From: Oscillospiraceae bacterium
GTDB lineage: Bacteria; Bacillota; Clostridia; Oscillospirales; Ruminococcaceae
NCBI GenBank assembly: GCA_016296485.1
Contig: JAEDJF010000011.1
Location: 1-24,198 of the forward strand
DNA length: 24,198 nucleotides
Reading direction: 5' to 3'
A program made the translations under genes and the position numbers. Below are positions 11,590 to 19,752 of this stretch, one piece after another. The notes beneath the pieces were generated by a model. The model was not told the DNA's origin. It did no database searches and worked only from the letters and a program-made list of their open reading frames with translations. How positions within the stretch are numbered: position 1 is the stretch's first letter; the number at the start of each line of letters is the position of its first letter.

Positions 11590-13971
11590 ATGAACGGAGC
11601 TGAACTTTGGAGAAACAAAATAACCGAGACGCTTCGGACGGATTTCGGCGAGCTTCCCGAAAACGCCAACTACTCGCATATTTACAGCGCCTGCGCGTCG
11701 GTTGTCCGCCGGCTTCTGGCGGAGCGTTCCTCCGTCGCGGCGGCAAGGCACGCCTCCCGCGGGGACAAACAGGTCTATTATATGTCCATGGAATTCCTTA
11801 TGGGGCGTTCGCTCAAAAACGACCTTTACAACCTCGGAATCGCCGACGAGTTTGAGGCGGCTCTCGCCTCCCTCGGCGTTTCGCCGGAAAATATTTACGC
11901 CCAGGAGCCGGACGCCGGACTCGGCAACGGCGGTCTCGGGCGGCTTGCCGCCTGTTTCCTTGACGGGCTCGCCACCATCGGGAAACCCGCCATGGGGTAC
12001 TCCATTTGTTACGAATACGGAATTTTCCGCCAGATGCTGACCGACGGCTGGCAAAGCGAAAAGCCCGACGAGTGGCTTCCCGGGGGCAAAGTCTGGCTCA
12101 CGGAGCAGGCGGAAAAGGCCGTCGAGGTCAATTTCGGCGGAGAAATCGAGGAACAGTGGTGCGACGGCTATCACCGGGTGATACACAAAAACTACGAGAG
12201 CGTAAAAGCCGTTCCCTACGACATTTTTGTTCCCGGCTACCACAGCCCGGACGTTTCCCGTCTCCGTCTTTGGAAGGCTGAAGCCCCGGCGATAGATATG
12301 GAGCTTTTTAACCGCGGGCTTTACCCGGACGCCTTCCGCAAGGTCGCCATGGCGAAGGCCATAAGCTCCATTCTTTACCCGGACGACAGCCACAGAGAGG
12401 GCAAGCTGCTGCGGCTCAAACAGCAGTATTTCCTCGTCTGCGCCTCGGTTTCCGACATTGTGAGCCGCCATCTTTCAACATATGGCACCCTTGAAAATCT
12501 TCCGGAAAAGGCGGCAATACACATAAACGACACGCACCCAACAATGGCAATTCCGGAGCTTATGCGGATTTTGCTGGACGAGTGCGGCTACCCTTGGGAA
12601 AAAGCCGCCCACATCTGTTTCAGGCTTTTCAGCTACACGAACCACACCGTTTTGCCCGAGGCGCTGGAGCGCTGGGATATCGGAATGTTCCGCACTCTCC
12701 TTCCCCGGATTTACACGATTATCAACGAATTTGACCGAAGGCTTCGGCTGGAGCTTCGGGAAAAGGGCTTTTCCATTGAGGAAATCATGCGAATGGCTAT
12801 CGTCGAAAACGGCGAAATACGAATGGCAAACCTCTGCGTCTATTGCTGCCACAGCGTGAACGGCGTTTCGGCGCATCACCTTACTGTTATGAAAAACAGC
12901 GTTTTCTCCGACCTTTACCGGGCGTTCACGGAGCGCTTCACCAGCGTTACCAACGGCATCGCCGCAAGGCGCTGGCTCTGCTGCGCGAACCCGGAGCTTT
13001 CGGCTTTCGTCAAAAAGCATGCCGGAGAGGACTACGAATATGACTTTTACAAAATGAGCATGCTCAAAAACCATGTCGGAGACAAAGGCGTGCTCGACGA
13101 GTTCGGCGCGGTCAAACGGAGAAGAAAAGAGATATTTGCCTCCGAAATTTTCGACGTGAGCGGGCGATATATCGACCCGTCGTCGATTTTCGACGTCCAG
13201 GCGAAGCGCCTCCACGAATACAAGCGCCAGCACCTCAACGCAATGCGGATAATCGCCCTTCTCAATGAAATCGAAGCGAACCCCAACGCGGATATTTACC
13301 CCCGTACCTTTATTTTCGGCGCGAAGGCCGCGCCCGGTTACTATATCGCTAAGCGAATCATAAAGCTCATCTGGTGCATTGGGCAGGAGCTTTCCGAGAG
13401 CCGCGCGAAGGATATTCTTCGTCTTTGCTTCCTCGAAAATTACAGCGTCACCACCTCCGAAATGCTGATGCCGGCGGCGGATATTTCCGAGCAGATCTCT
13501 CTTGCCGGGACGGAAGCCTCCGGCACCGGAAATATGAAACTGATGCTCGGCGGCGCCGTCACCCTCGGAACTCTTGACGGCGCGAACATTGAGATAATGA
13601 ACGCCGCCGGGGAGGAAAACTTCATTCGCTTCGGAATGGATTCCGGCGAGGTTGACGCGCTTCGCGCCCGGGGCTACCGCCCGTCGGATTTCATTAACCG
13701 TGACCCGGAACTCAAAGCCGTAATCGAGCGGCTTCGCCGGGGAATCGCCGGGGAGAATTTTTCCGACCTTGCGGACCTTATAGAAAAACAGGATTTCTAT
13801 ATGGCGGCGGCGGATTTCCGCAGCTATATGGAGGCGCAGGAGCGGGCGCAAAAGCTCTATCTTGACCGGGATAAATGGAACAGGATGTGCCTTATGAACG
13901 TGGCGGCGGCGCCGGAATTCTTCGTTGACCGGACGGTCGAGGAGTACTGCAACAGAATTTGGAATATGTAA
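11590..13971 (+). CDS. glgP: Glycogen/maltodextrin phosphorylase
   Basis: The 793-aa GT35 enzyme cleaves alpha-1,4-glucan with phosphate to release glucose-1-phosphate. Seen in order: YYMSMEFLMGRSLKNDLYNLG (about residues 59-79), DAGLGNGGLGRLAACFLDGLAT with the glycine-rich loop, HINDTHPTMAIPELMR, NHTVLPEALERW, AKRLHEYKRQ near the phosphate/PLP site, and the PLP-lysine segment EASGTGNMKLMLGGAVTLGT followed by LDGANIE. The last has Gly where most relatives have Asn (LNGA), and NGIAARRWL replaces the usual NGVTPRRWL. AAGGAGG stands before the ATG at 11590. The open frame further upstream runs through a terminator and promoter and is not coding. No other glycogen genes are nearby. Whether glycogen or maltodextrin is preferred cannot be read. 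Confidence 0.95.
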   Translation: MNGAELWRNKITETLRTDFGELPENANYSHIYSACASVVRRLLAERSSVAAARHASRGDKQVYYMSMEFLMGRSLKNDLYNLGIADEFEAALASLGVSPENIYAQEPDAGLGNGGLGRLAACFLDGLATIGKPAMGYSICYEYGIFRQMLTDGWQSEKPDEWLPGGKVWLTEQAEKAVEVNFGGEIEEQWCDGYHRVIHKNYESVKAVPYDIFVPGYHSPDVSRLRLWKAEAPAIDMELFNRGLYPDAFRKVAMAKAISSILYPDDSHREGKLLRLKQQYFLVCASVSDIVSRHLSTYGTLENLPEKAAIHINDTHPTMAIPELMRILLDECGYPWEKAAHICFRLFSYTNHTVLPEALERWDIGMFRTLLPRIYTIINEFDRRLRLELREKGFSIEEIMRMAIVENGEIRMANLCVYCCHSVNGVSAHHLTVMKNSVFSDLYRAFTERFTSVTNGIAARRWLCCANPELSAFVKKHAGEDYEYDFYKMSMLKNHVGDKGVLDEFGAVKRRRKEIFASEIFDVSGRYIDPSSIFDVQAKRLHEYKRQHLNAMRIIALLNEIEANPNADIYPRTFIFGAKAAPGYYIAKRIIKLIWCIGQELSESRAKDILRLCFLENYSVTTSEMLMPAADISEQISLAGTEASGTGNMKLMLGGAVTLGTLDGANIEIMNAAGEENFIRFGMDSGEVDALRARGYRPSDFINRDPELKAVIERLRRGIAGENFSDLADLIEKQDFYMAAADFRSYMEAQERAQKLYLDRDKWNRMCLMNVAAAPEFFVDRTVEEYCNRIWNM

Positions 13972-13999
13972 AAAAGGCAGCCTTGCGGCTGCCTTTTTT
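13970..13999. terminator. Bidirectional terminator between glgP and the HD gene
   Basis: GGCAGCC (13976-13982) pairs with GGCTGCC (13987-13993) around TTGC. A-rich sequence lies before the stem and six T residues after it. It serves both convergent genes. Confidence 0.88.
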
Positions 14000-14001
14000 A
14001 A

Positions 14002-14661
14002 TTACACGAGCTGCTGCTCGTTTATCATAAGCTTGAACTGAAGCCCGAGCCTTTCCGCCGCCTGGCGGCAAAGGACCATTCGGTTCATAAAAATCTCGAA
14101 ATAGTCCATAACCGAGCCGTAACGGGTATCTACGCTGAGCTTGAGCTTTATCAGCGTATGGTTTTCGTTTATCTTGAGCTCCGCTTTCTTTACGGAGTAG
14201 TTGACCCGGTCGTGGATATCGAAAGCCGTGGCGTCGTTGTTGCGGACGCGGCTTCGCCTTACGTCGGATTTATCCGCGAGAATGAGCGCCGCCGCCATAG
14301 GGCTTACGGGCTTTCCCGTTCCCTCGTCGTGGTTGCCGATGGCTGAAACGATGTCGGCGATTTCCTCCGGCGGCATATTGAGCCGGTCAAGAATACGGAA
14401 AGCCATAACGGCGCCGCTCTGGGAGTGGTCGATTCGGTTGACGATATTGCCTATGTCGTGAAGGTAGGCGGCGATTTTGGTGAGCTCCACCTCCCTTTCG
14501 GAATAACCGAGGGTTTCCATTATATATCCCGCGTTTTCCGCTACGATTCCAACGTGGGCAAAACTGTGTTCGGTGAAGCCGATTTCTTTAAGGGTTGCGT
14601 CGGCCTTTCTTATGTAGGTATTAACTGCTTCGTTATTTTTAACATCTTCAAAAGTAATCAT
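14002..14661 (-). CDS. HD-domain phosphohydrolase
   Basis: This 219-aa protein has the metal-binding HD fold: His36 (EHSFAHV), the His68-Asp69 doublet (AYLHDIGN), His111 (IGNHDEG) and Asp130 (LILADKSD). This is the full set expected for an HD hydrolase of the YqeK/guanosine-phosphate or nucleotidase kind. The C-terminal 70 residues (from about 150) look like a small alpha/beta appendix with INENHTLIKLKLSVD. It is a single gene, convergent with glgP and sharing its terminator. GAAGGTG precedes the ATG by 6 bases. The substrate is not identifiable; it lacks the GYP extension of cyclic-di-GMP HD-GYP enzymes. Confidence 0.82.
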   Translation of the reverse strand: MITFEDVKNNEAVNTYIRKADATLKEIGFTEHSFAHVGIVAENAGYIMETLGYSEREVELTKIAAYLHDIGNIVNRIDHSQSGAVMAFRILDRLNMPPEEIADIVSAIGNHDEGTGKPVSPMAAALILADKSDVRRSRVRNNDATAFDIHDRVNYSVKKAELKINENHTLIKLKLSVDTRYGSVMDYFEIFMNRMVLCRQAAERLGLQFKLMINEQQLV

Positions 14662-14771
14662 TTATTACACCTTCTTTCTTTGAATGTAACTGCACTGAAT
14701 ATAATAATACTGTAAATTTATTTATTTCATTCAAAGTTTATTTAAAATTTCTGTAAATTTTGGATTTCGAT

Positions 14772-14805
14772 AAAAAACGGCGGGAGAACTATCCCGCCCT
14801 GTTTT
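14772..14805 (-). terminator. Rho-independent terminator after coaBC
   Basis: GGCGGGA (14779-14785) pairs with TCCCGCC (14792-14798) around a 6-base loop, with six T residues on the minus strand (14772-14777). It closes the yicC-coaBC operon. Confidence 0.88.
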
Positions 14806-15998
14806 TATTTCTTGAGCACCGCCGCTTTTTCAAGAATGAGCCTTGCGAGCTCGTCCTTCGTCATAAGCCCGGTTTCGGCTTCGCCGCTTGCGGTTATGAG
14901 CACGGCGGCGTTGGTATCAACGCCAAAACCGGTGTTTTCCGAAGCTATGGAGTTCGCGACTATCATATCTGCGTTCTTTGAATGGAGCTTTTTGCGGCTG
15001 TTTTCGATTAGGTTTTCCGTCTCCATCGAAAAGCCCACGAGCACCCTGTGCTCATTGTTCTCCTCGCCGAGGGCGGCAAGAATATCCTTGGTCCTGGTGA
15101 GGGAGAGCGAAAGCTCCCCGTCGGATTTTTTCATCTTTTGCTCCGCTTTTTCGGCGGGGGTATAGTCCGCCACGGCAGCCGCCATTACGACTATGTCCGC
15201 CTTTTGAGCACGGTTCATTACGGCGTTATACATATCCTCCGCCGAGGACACAAAAACGGTGCTCACGCCGTAGGGCGGCAAAAGCTCCGTCTTTCCGCTA
15301 ACGAGCTCCACCTCGGCGCCCATGGCTTTCGCGGCTTTCGCTATGGCGTAGCCCATTTTTCCGGAGGAACGGTTGGTGATATAACGGACGGGGTCGATTT
15401 CCTCCCGGGTTGGACCCGCGGTCACGAGAACCCGTTTTCCTTTTAGTTCATCGCTTCCGAAAAGCGCCTCCTCCACGGCGGAAATAAGCTCCGCCGGCTC
15501 CGCAAGGCGCCCGGAGCCCACGGCTCCGCAGGCAAGGCGTCCGCTTTCGGGCTCGATTATCTCAAAGCCGTCCCGCCGAAGCTGTTCGATATTGCGCTGT
15601 GTCGCCGGGTTTTCGAGCATTCCCGTAAACATCGCCGGGGCGACGAGCTTTTTGCAGGAAGCGGCGAGGACCGTTGACGTCAGCATATCGTCGGCTATGC
15701 CGTTTGCGAGCTTCGCTATAACGTTTGCCGTGGCGGGCGCTACGAGAACCGCGTCAGCCGTTCTTCCGAGGTTCACGTGGGCGACGGGATCCGCGCTCTT
15801 TCCATCGAAAAGCGAAGTAAGGCAGGGATTTTTCGTCAGCGCCTCAAAGGTTAGGGGCGCGACAAATTCGGCGCCGTGCTCCGTCATAACGACGTTCACG
15901 TTTACGCCTTTTTTGGTAAAATATGAGGCGACCTCGCAGACCTTATAGGCCGCGATTCCGCCCGTAACTCCGATAAGAAGATTTTTCTTTTCGGACAT
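14805..15998 (-). CDS. coaBC: Bifunctional phosphopantothenoylcysteine decarboxylase / phosphopantothenate-cysteine ligase
   Basis: The 397-aa enzyme performs two steps of coenzyme A synthesis: it joins phosphopantothenate to cysteine (CoaB, CTP-dependent) and decarboxylates the product (CoaC, FMN-dependent). The CoaC half (about residues 1-180) shows LLIGVTGGIAAYK, the catalytic His in AHVNLGRTADAVLVAPATAN, the PAMFTGMLENPA Met-rich substrate loop and the active Cys in LACGAVGSGRLAEP. The CoaB half shows VLVTAGPTREEIDPVRYITN, SSGKMGYAIA, VVMAAAVADYTP and the lysine segment KMKK. GGAGG stands 9 bases before the ATG at 15998. It begins one base after the rpoZ stop codon. priA, which often follows in Firmicutes, is absent here. 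Confidence 0.96.
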   Translation of the reverse strand: MSEKKNLLIGVTGGIAAYKVCEVASYFTKKGVNVNVVMTEHGAEFVAPLTFEALTKNPCLTSLFDGKSADPVAHVNLGRTADAVLVAPATANVIAKLANGIADDMLTSTVLAASCKKLVAPAMFTGMLENPATQRNIEQLRRDGFEIIEPESGRLACGAVGSGRLAEPAELISAVEEALFGSDELKGKRVLVTAGPTREEIDPVRYITNRSSGKMGYAIAKAAKAMGAEVELVSGKTELLPPYGVSTVFVSSAEDMYNAVMNRAQKADIVVMAAAVADYTPAEKAEQKMKKSDGELSLSLTRTKDILAALGEENNEHRVLVGFSMETENLIENSRKKLHSKNADMIVANSIASENTGFGVDTNAAVLITASGEAETGLMTKDELARLILEKAAVLKK

Positions 15999-15999
15999 A

Positions 16000-16206
16000 T
16001 TATTCTTCCTCCGTCTCCACCTTATCGACGACGTATTTCCCGTCCACAAATTCCGCGATAGCGATTTTAAGGGGCTTTTCGGACATAATTACGTGGTTTT
16101 CCTCCGCTTCCTCGCTGATTTCGCGGGCGCGTTTGGAAATTGCCACCACGTTGGCATAGGGGCTGTTGAGCTGGTTGAGTTCATAAGTATCTCTGGGATT
16201 AAGCAA
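16000..16206 (-). CDS. rpoZ: DNA-directed RNA polymerase omega subunit
   Basis: The 68-aa product is a short omega subunit, which helps assemble RNA polymerase around beta-prime. The core NSPYANVVAISKRAREISEEA (about residues 14-34) is the omega signature (usually YxLVxxAxKRAR). Start is a TTG at 16206: GGAGGAGGT ends 8 bases upstream, inside the 3' end of gmk, and the 5' end overlaps gmk by 8 bp. This agrees with the usual N-terminus M(L)xP. Non-ATG start and overlap suggest low, coupled translation. The gene order gmk-rpoZ-coaBC strongly supports the call. Confidence 0.93.
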   Translation of the reverse strand: MLNPRDTYELNQLNSPYANVVAISKRAREISEEAEENHVIMSEKPLKIAIAEFVDGKYVVDKVETEEE

Positions 16207-16825
16207 GGCTGTCTACCTCCTCCAAAATTTGTTTGAGAGCCGTTTCCATTGCGGTTTTTCCGCAGCGTTTGGCTTCAAGTATATTTTCTATTTTCGCCGC
16301 CGCCGAATCTACCGTATCGTTGACCACGAAAAAATCATAGAGCTTCGGAGCTTCCCGAAGCTCTTTATAAGCTGTTTCAATCCGCACTTTTATTGCGGAT
16401 TCGTCCTCGGTTTTTCTTCCGACGAGGCGGTTTTTAAGCTCCGTCATATCCGGCGGAAGAATATACACCGTAACCGCCTCCGGCATCAGCCGTTTCACGT
16501 TCCTCGCGCCCTGGATTTCAATGTCGAGGACCACGTCCTTGCCCTGGGCAAGCTTTTTTTCAACGGCGCTTTTCGGCGTTCCGTAATAATTTCCGCCGAA
16601 CTCGGCGTATTCGAGCATCTCTCCGTTTTCTATGTCGCGCTCAAACTCCTCGCGGGTTTTGAAACTGTAGTGGACTCCGTCCACCTCCCCCGGGCGGGGG
16701 CTTCGCGTCGTTGCCGAAACGGAAAAATAGAGATTGTCGTCAATGTCAAAGAGCTTGTTTATAACCGTACCCTTTCCGACGCCGGACGGTCCGGAAATCA
16801 CAAGCAAGATTCCCCTTTTATTCAT
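16199..16825 (-). CDS. gmk: Guanylate kinase
   Basis: The 208-aa enzyme phosphorylates GMP to GDP with ATP, feeding GTP and (p)ppGpp pools. The P-loop GPSGVGKGT is at about residues 12-20. It is followed by the GMP-binding segment SATTRSPRPGEVDGVHYSF, then EMLEYAEFGGNYYGT, DIEIQGARNVK and the lid region around RLVGRKTEDES. Length is typical. The ATG at 16825 is chosen because GGAGG ends 6 bases before it; a GTG two codons upstream lies within that site. The start overlaps the end of remA by 8 bp, so translation is probably coupled. Confidence 0.96.
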   Translation of the reverse strand: MNKRGILLVISGPSGVGKGTVINKLFDIDDNLYFSVSATTRSPRPGEVDGVHYSFKTREEFERDIENGEMLEYAEFGGNYYGTPKSAVEKKLAQGKDVVLDIEIQGARNVKRLMPEAVTVYILPPDMTELKNRLVGRKTEDESAIKVRIETAYKELREAPKLYDFFVVNDTVDSAAAKIENILEAKRCGKTAMETALKQILEEVDSLA

Positions 16826-17066
16826 CTTCACCCTCCGCTGTCATCCTCGCGCCGACGCTCTCCGGAACTATTCCCGAAAGAACAACGTGACCCGAGTCCA
16901 TTACGAGGACCGTTTTTGTCTTCCTCCCGAAAGTCGCGTCGATAAGGGTTCCCTTATCCTTCGCTTCCTGGATTATCCTTTTTATCGGAGCTGAATCCGG
17001 CGCGACCATCGCAATCACTCTTTGGGCGTTGATGAGATTGCCGAAACCTATGTTTACAAGTTTCAT
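16818..17066 (-). CDS. remA: RemA-family regulatory protein (DUF370)
   Basis: The 82-aa protein matches the DUF370/RemA family: MKLVNIGFGNLINAQRVIAMVAPDSAPIKR followed by RGTLIDATFGRKTKTVLVMDSGHV-like sequence. In B. subtilis, RemA is a DNA-binding ring protein that activates biofilm matrix and osmoprotection genes. Its usual neighbours yicC and gmk flank it here. The candidate ribosome-binding site AAGGAG is about 12 bases from the ATG, a little far. It overlaps gmk by 8 bp. The targets in this organism are unknown. Confidence 0.93.
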   Translation of the reverse strand: MKLVNIGFGNLINAQRVIAMVAPDSAPIKRIIQEAKDKGTLIDATFGRKTKTVLVMDSGHVVLSGIVPESVGARMTAEGEDE

Positions 17067-17105
17067 ACGCTCAAGCGGCTCCTTTATCAGTATTGGTAAA
17101 AATCT

Positions 17106-17984
17106 TTATTCAATATTCTGAATCTGTTCCCGAATCTTTTCGATTTCGGATTTGATGTCAACGACCACCTGGGCAATCTCGACGTCGGAGCATTTGCTGC
17201 CGATGGTGTTGGTCTCGCGGTTGACCTCCTGAATAAGGAAATCGAGCTTTCTTCCCACGGGCTCGCTCATATCTACGATTTTGCGAAGCTGGGAAAGGTG
17301 GCTGCGAAGGCGGACAGTTTCCTCGTCCACCGCGACTTTATCGGAATATATCGCCGCTTCCTGGACGATTCGGGCGTCGTCAATCTGGCTGTTTTCAAGC
17401 ACCTCGCGCATTTTTGCATAGAGCCGCTCCCGGTACTCCTTTACGGTCTCGGGGCTGCGCTTTTCGACGAAGGCGACCTTTTCCTCGATGAACGCCGCCT
17501 TTTCAAGGACGTCGGCTTTCATCTTTTCGCCCTCGGCTTCGCGCATTGCTACAAATGCGGCGACGGCTTTTTCCGCAACGGCTTTTACGTCCGCCCAGAG
17601 CTCCTCCTCGTCGGTCTCGGCTTTCACGACGGTAAAGGCGTCCGGGAATTTGGCGACGGCGGAAAGAGTGAGGTCGTCCGCGAGGTCAAACTCGTCCTTT
17701 ACGGAGCGGAGAGCCTCGACGTAGCTTTTTACTACTTCCTTATTGATGCTTATTTCCTCGGTAATTCCGTCAACGGTCTGGATAAAAACGCCCACGTCAA
17801 CCTTTCCGCGGCTTATATTGTCGGAAAGAAGGCGCTTCATTCTCTCCTCAAGGAAGCCGAAGGAACGCGGAACTTTCGCCGAAAACTCAAAATAGCGGTG
17901 GTTCACGGACTTTATTTCAACGCGGATATTTCTTCCGTTCAGGATCTCCTCCGCAGCGCCGTAACCGGTCATACTTCTTATCAT
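17106..17984 (-). CDS. yicC: YicC-family endoribonuclease
   Basis: The 292-aa protein begins MIRSMTGYG, the hallmark of the YicC N-terminal domain, followed by EIKSVNHRYFEF. The C-terminal DUF1732 region ends with GRKLDFLIQEVNRETNTIGSK and a final helix. YicC proteins have been described as ring-shaped endoribonucleases. The ATG at 17984 is chosen because of this conserved N-terminus; the frame is open upstream to 18047 but lacks family similarity there. The site AGGGG is about 12 bases away, so initiation may be modest. First gene of yicC-remA-gmk-rpoZ-coaBC, driven by the divergent intergenic region before glyQS. Confidence 0.93.
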   Translation of the reverse strand: MIRSMTGYGAAEEILNGRNIRVEIKSVNHRYFEFSAKVPRSFGFLEERMKRLLSDNISRGKVDVGVFIQTVDGITEEISINKEVVKSYVEALRSVKDEFDLADDLTLSAVAKFPDAFTVVKAETDEEELWADVKAVAEKAVAAFVAMREAEGEKMKADVLEKAAFIEEKVAFVEKRSPETVKEYRERLYAKMREVLENSQIDDARIVQEAAIYSDKVAVDEETVRLRSHLSQLRKIVDMSEPVGRKLDFLIQEVNRETNTIGSKCSDVEIAQVVVDIKSEIEKIREQIQNIE

Positions 17985-18028
17985 TTTGTCAAAATTCCCC
18001 TTTCGGGCAAATATTTTTCTAACATATA

Positions 18029-18057
18029 ATATTATACTTAATATCAATGCTTGTCAA
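18029..18057 (-). promoter_or_regulatory. Probable promoter of the yicC-coaBC operon
   Basis: Minus-strand consensus TTGACA (18052-18057) is followed by TAATAT at 17-base spacing (18029-18034). A perfect TATAAT (18031-18036) also occurs, at 15-base spacing. The two -10 options overlap. Confidence 0.6.
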
Positions 18058-18087
18058 GGAAGAAGCCGAACTAAAATTTATTTTTTA

Positions 18088-18117
18088 GGAAAAGCCGCCC
18101 CAAAGAGGCGGTTTTCC
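18088..18117. other. Orphan hairpin between divergent promoters
   Basis: GGAAAA-CCGCC (18088-18099, with one bulged G) pairs with GGCGG-TTTTCC (18107-18117). It looks like a terminator stem, but no transcript from either side should reach it. It lies between the yicC and glyQS promoters. Confidence 0.6.
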
Positions 18118-18118
18118 C

Positions 18119-18147
18119 TTGACTTATTTCCATTAAAAGCATATATT
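18119..18147 (+). promoter_or_regulatory. Probable promoter of glyQS
   Basis: TTGACT (18119-18124), 17 bases, then TATATT (18142-18147). The leader would be about 37 bases, too short for a T-box. Confidence 0.7.
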
Positions 18148-18190
18148 TAATATGTATGTTTCACAATTAAAGTGAAGGAGTGTTTTTAAA

Positions 18191-19567
18191 ATGCAAGCAA
18201 GTGAAAAAACTATGGAGAAAATCGTCGCCCTTTGTAAGAACCGCGGTTTCGTTTACGCCGGTTCCGAAATCTACGGCGGTCTTGCCAACACCTGGGACTA
18301 CGGTCCTCTCGGCGTAGAGTTTAAAAACAACGTAAAACGCGCCTGGTGGAAAGCTTTCGTACAGGAAAGCCCCTATAACGTCGGTCTTGACGCCGCAATT
18401 CTTATGAACCCCCAGGTTTGGGTCGCCTCCGGTCACGTGGGCGGCTTCTCCGACCCGCTCATGGACTGCAAAGCCTGCAAGACTCGTCACAGAGCCGACA
18501 AGCTCATCGAGGACCAGACCGGAATTTCTCCCGAGGGCTGGGAATTCGGAAGAATGCGCGAGTTCGTTGACGAGAAAAACATCGTCTGCCCCAACTGCGG
18601 AGCCCACGATTTCACCGACATCCGTTCCTTTAACCTTATGTTCAAAACCTTCCAGGGCGTTACCGAGGACGCAAAGAGCCAGATCTATCTCCGTCCCGAA
18701 ACCGCCCAGGGTATTTTCGTAAACTTCGAAAACGTCCAGCGCACAACGAGAAAGAAACTCCCCTTCGGTATTGCCCAGGTCGGTAAATCCTTCAGAAACG
18801 AAATCACCCCCGGCAACTTCACCTTCCGTACCCGCGAGTTCGAACAGATGGAGCTTGAGTTCTTCTGCAAACCCGGCACCGACCTTCAGTGGTTTGAATA
18901 CTGGAAGGATTACTGCGAGAACTGGCTTCTCCGCCTCGGAATGGCGAAAGAGAATATCCGCCGCCGCGACCACTCCAAAGAGGAGCTTTGCTTCTACTCC
19001 GTCGGCACCACCGACTTCGAGTTCCTCTTCCCCTTCGGCTGGGGCGAGCTCTGGGGCGTAGCGGACAGAACCGACTATGACCTCTCCCAGCACAGCAAAT
19101 TCAGCGGTCAGACCCTTGACTATTTCGACCCGGACACCAACGAGCGCTATATCCCCTACGTTGTCGAGCCCTCCCTCGGTGCGGACCGCGTCGTGCTTGC
19201 CTTCCTCTGCGACGCTTACGATGAGGAAGCCGTCGGCGAAAACGACACGAGAACCGTTCTTCATCTTCACCCGGCTCTCGCTCCGTTCAAAGCAGCCGTT
19301 CTTCCTCTCTCCAAAAAGCTCAGCGAGGGCGCTCTTAAAGTCCACGACCGTCTTGCCAAGAGCTTTATGGTCGATTACGACGAAGCCGGCTCCATCGGCA
19401 AACGCTATCGCCGTGAGGACGAAATCGGTACTCCTTACTGCATCACCTATGACTTTGACTCCGAGACCGACGGCTGCGTAACCGTCCGCGACCGCGACAC
19501 TATGGAGCAGGTAAGAATGCCCATCGACGAGCTTGAGAAATATCTCTCCGAAAAACTTGCATTCTAA
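18191..19567 (+). CDS. glyQS: Glycyl-tRNA synthetase, single-chain alpha2 type
   Basis: The 458-aa class IIa enzyme charges tRNA-Gly. It is the eukaryote/archaeal-like homodimeric type also found in many Gram-positives, not the alpha2beta2 form. Seen are SEIYGGLANTWDYGPLGVE near the N-terminus, a zinc-like CKAC...CPNC insert (about residues 93-140), motif 2 FRNEITPGNFTFRTREFEQ, the GELWGVADRTDYDL segment, motif 3 VEPSLGADR, and an anticodon domain to the C-terminus. AAGGAG lies about 12 bases before the ATG. Codon use seems more biased (CGT/CGC, CTT/CTC) than in neighbouring genes, as expected for strong expression. A single-gene unit with its own promoter and terminator. Confidence 0.97.
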   Translation: MQASEKTMEKIVALCKNRGFVYAGSEIYGGLANTWDYGPLGVEFKNNVKRAWWKAFVQESPYNVGLDAAILMNPQVWVASGHVGGFSDPLMDCKACKTRHRADKLIEDQTGISPEGWEFGRMREFVDEKNIVCPNCGAHDFTDIRSFNLMFKTFQGVTEDAKSQIYLRPETAQGIFVNFENVQRTTRKKLPFGIAQVGKSFRNEITPGNFTFRTREFEQMELEFFCKPGTDLQWFEYWKDYCENWLLRLGMAKENIRRRDHSKEELCFYSVGTTDFEFLFPFGWGELWGVADRTDYDLSQHSKFSGQTLDYFDPDTNERYIPYVVEPSLGADRVVLAFLCDAYDEEAVGENDTRTVLHLHPALAPFKAAVLPLSKKLSEGALKVHDRLAKSFMVDYDEAGSIGKRYRREDEIGTPYCITYDFDSETDGCVTVRDRDTMEQVRMPIDELEKYLSEKLAF

Positions 19568-19570
19568 AAC

Positions 19571-19606
19571 AAAAAAACTGCGGCGGGCTCTCCCGCCGCT
19601 TTTTTG
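19571..19606 (+). terminator. Rho-independent terminator after glyQS
   Basis: GCGGCGGG (19580-19587) pairs with CCCGCCGC (19592-19599) around CTCT, followed by six T residues. It starts a few bases past the stop codon. Confidence 0.92.
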
Positions 19607-19660
19607 TTCCCTAAAACCGCCGTCGCAACCGCCGGTTGACAAATTTTAAAGTCCGTTTGC

Positions 19661-19689
19661 TTTAACGTAACCCCGGTTTATGGTATTCT
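19661..19689 (+). promoter_or_regulatory. Possible promoter of the XRE-family regulator gene
   Basis: TATTCT (19684-19689), with TGG before it as an extended -10, and TTTAAC (19661-19666) 17 bases upstream. A better -35, TTGACA (19636-19641), is too far from this -10. The leader holds a small hairpin CGGGGC/GCCCCG (19701-19720). Confidence 0.35.
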
Positions 19690-19752
19690 TTCATCATCAC
19701 CGGGGCGGCGCGCAGCCCCGCAAAATCACCAACAAAGACAAGGAGAATACTT

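Noticed and set aside
18167..19642. 491-codon minus-strand frame over glyQS
   Set aside because: It is the antisense shadow of the glycyl-tRNA synthetase. Its codon pattern follows the opposite strand, and no motif is seen.
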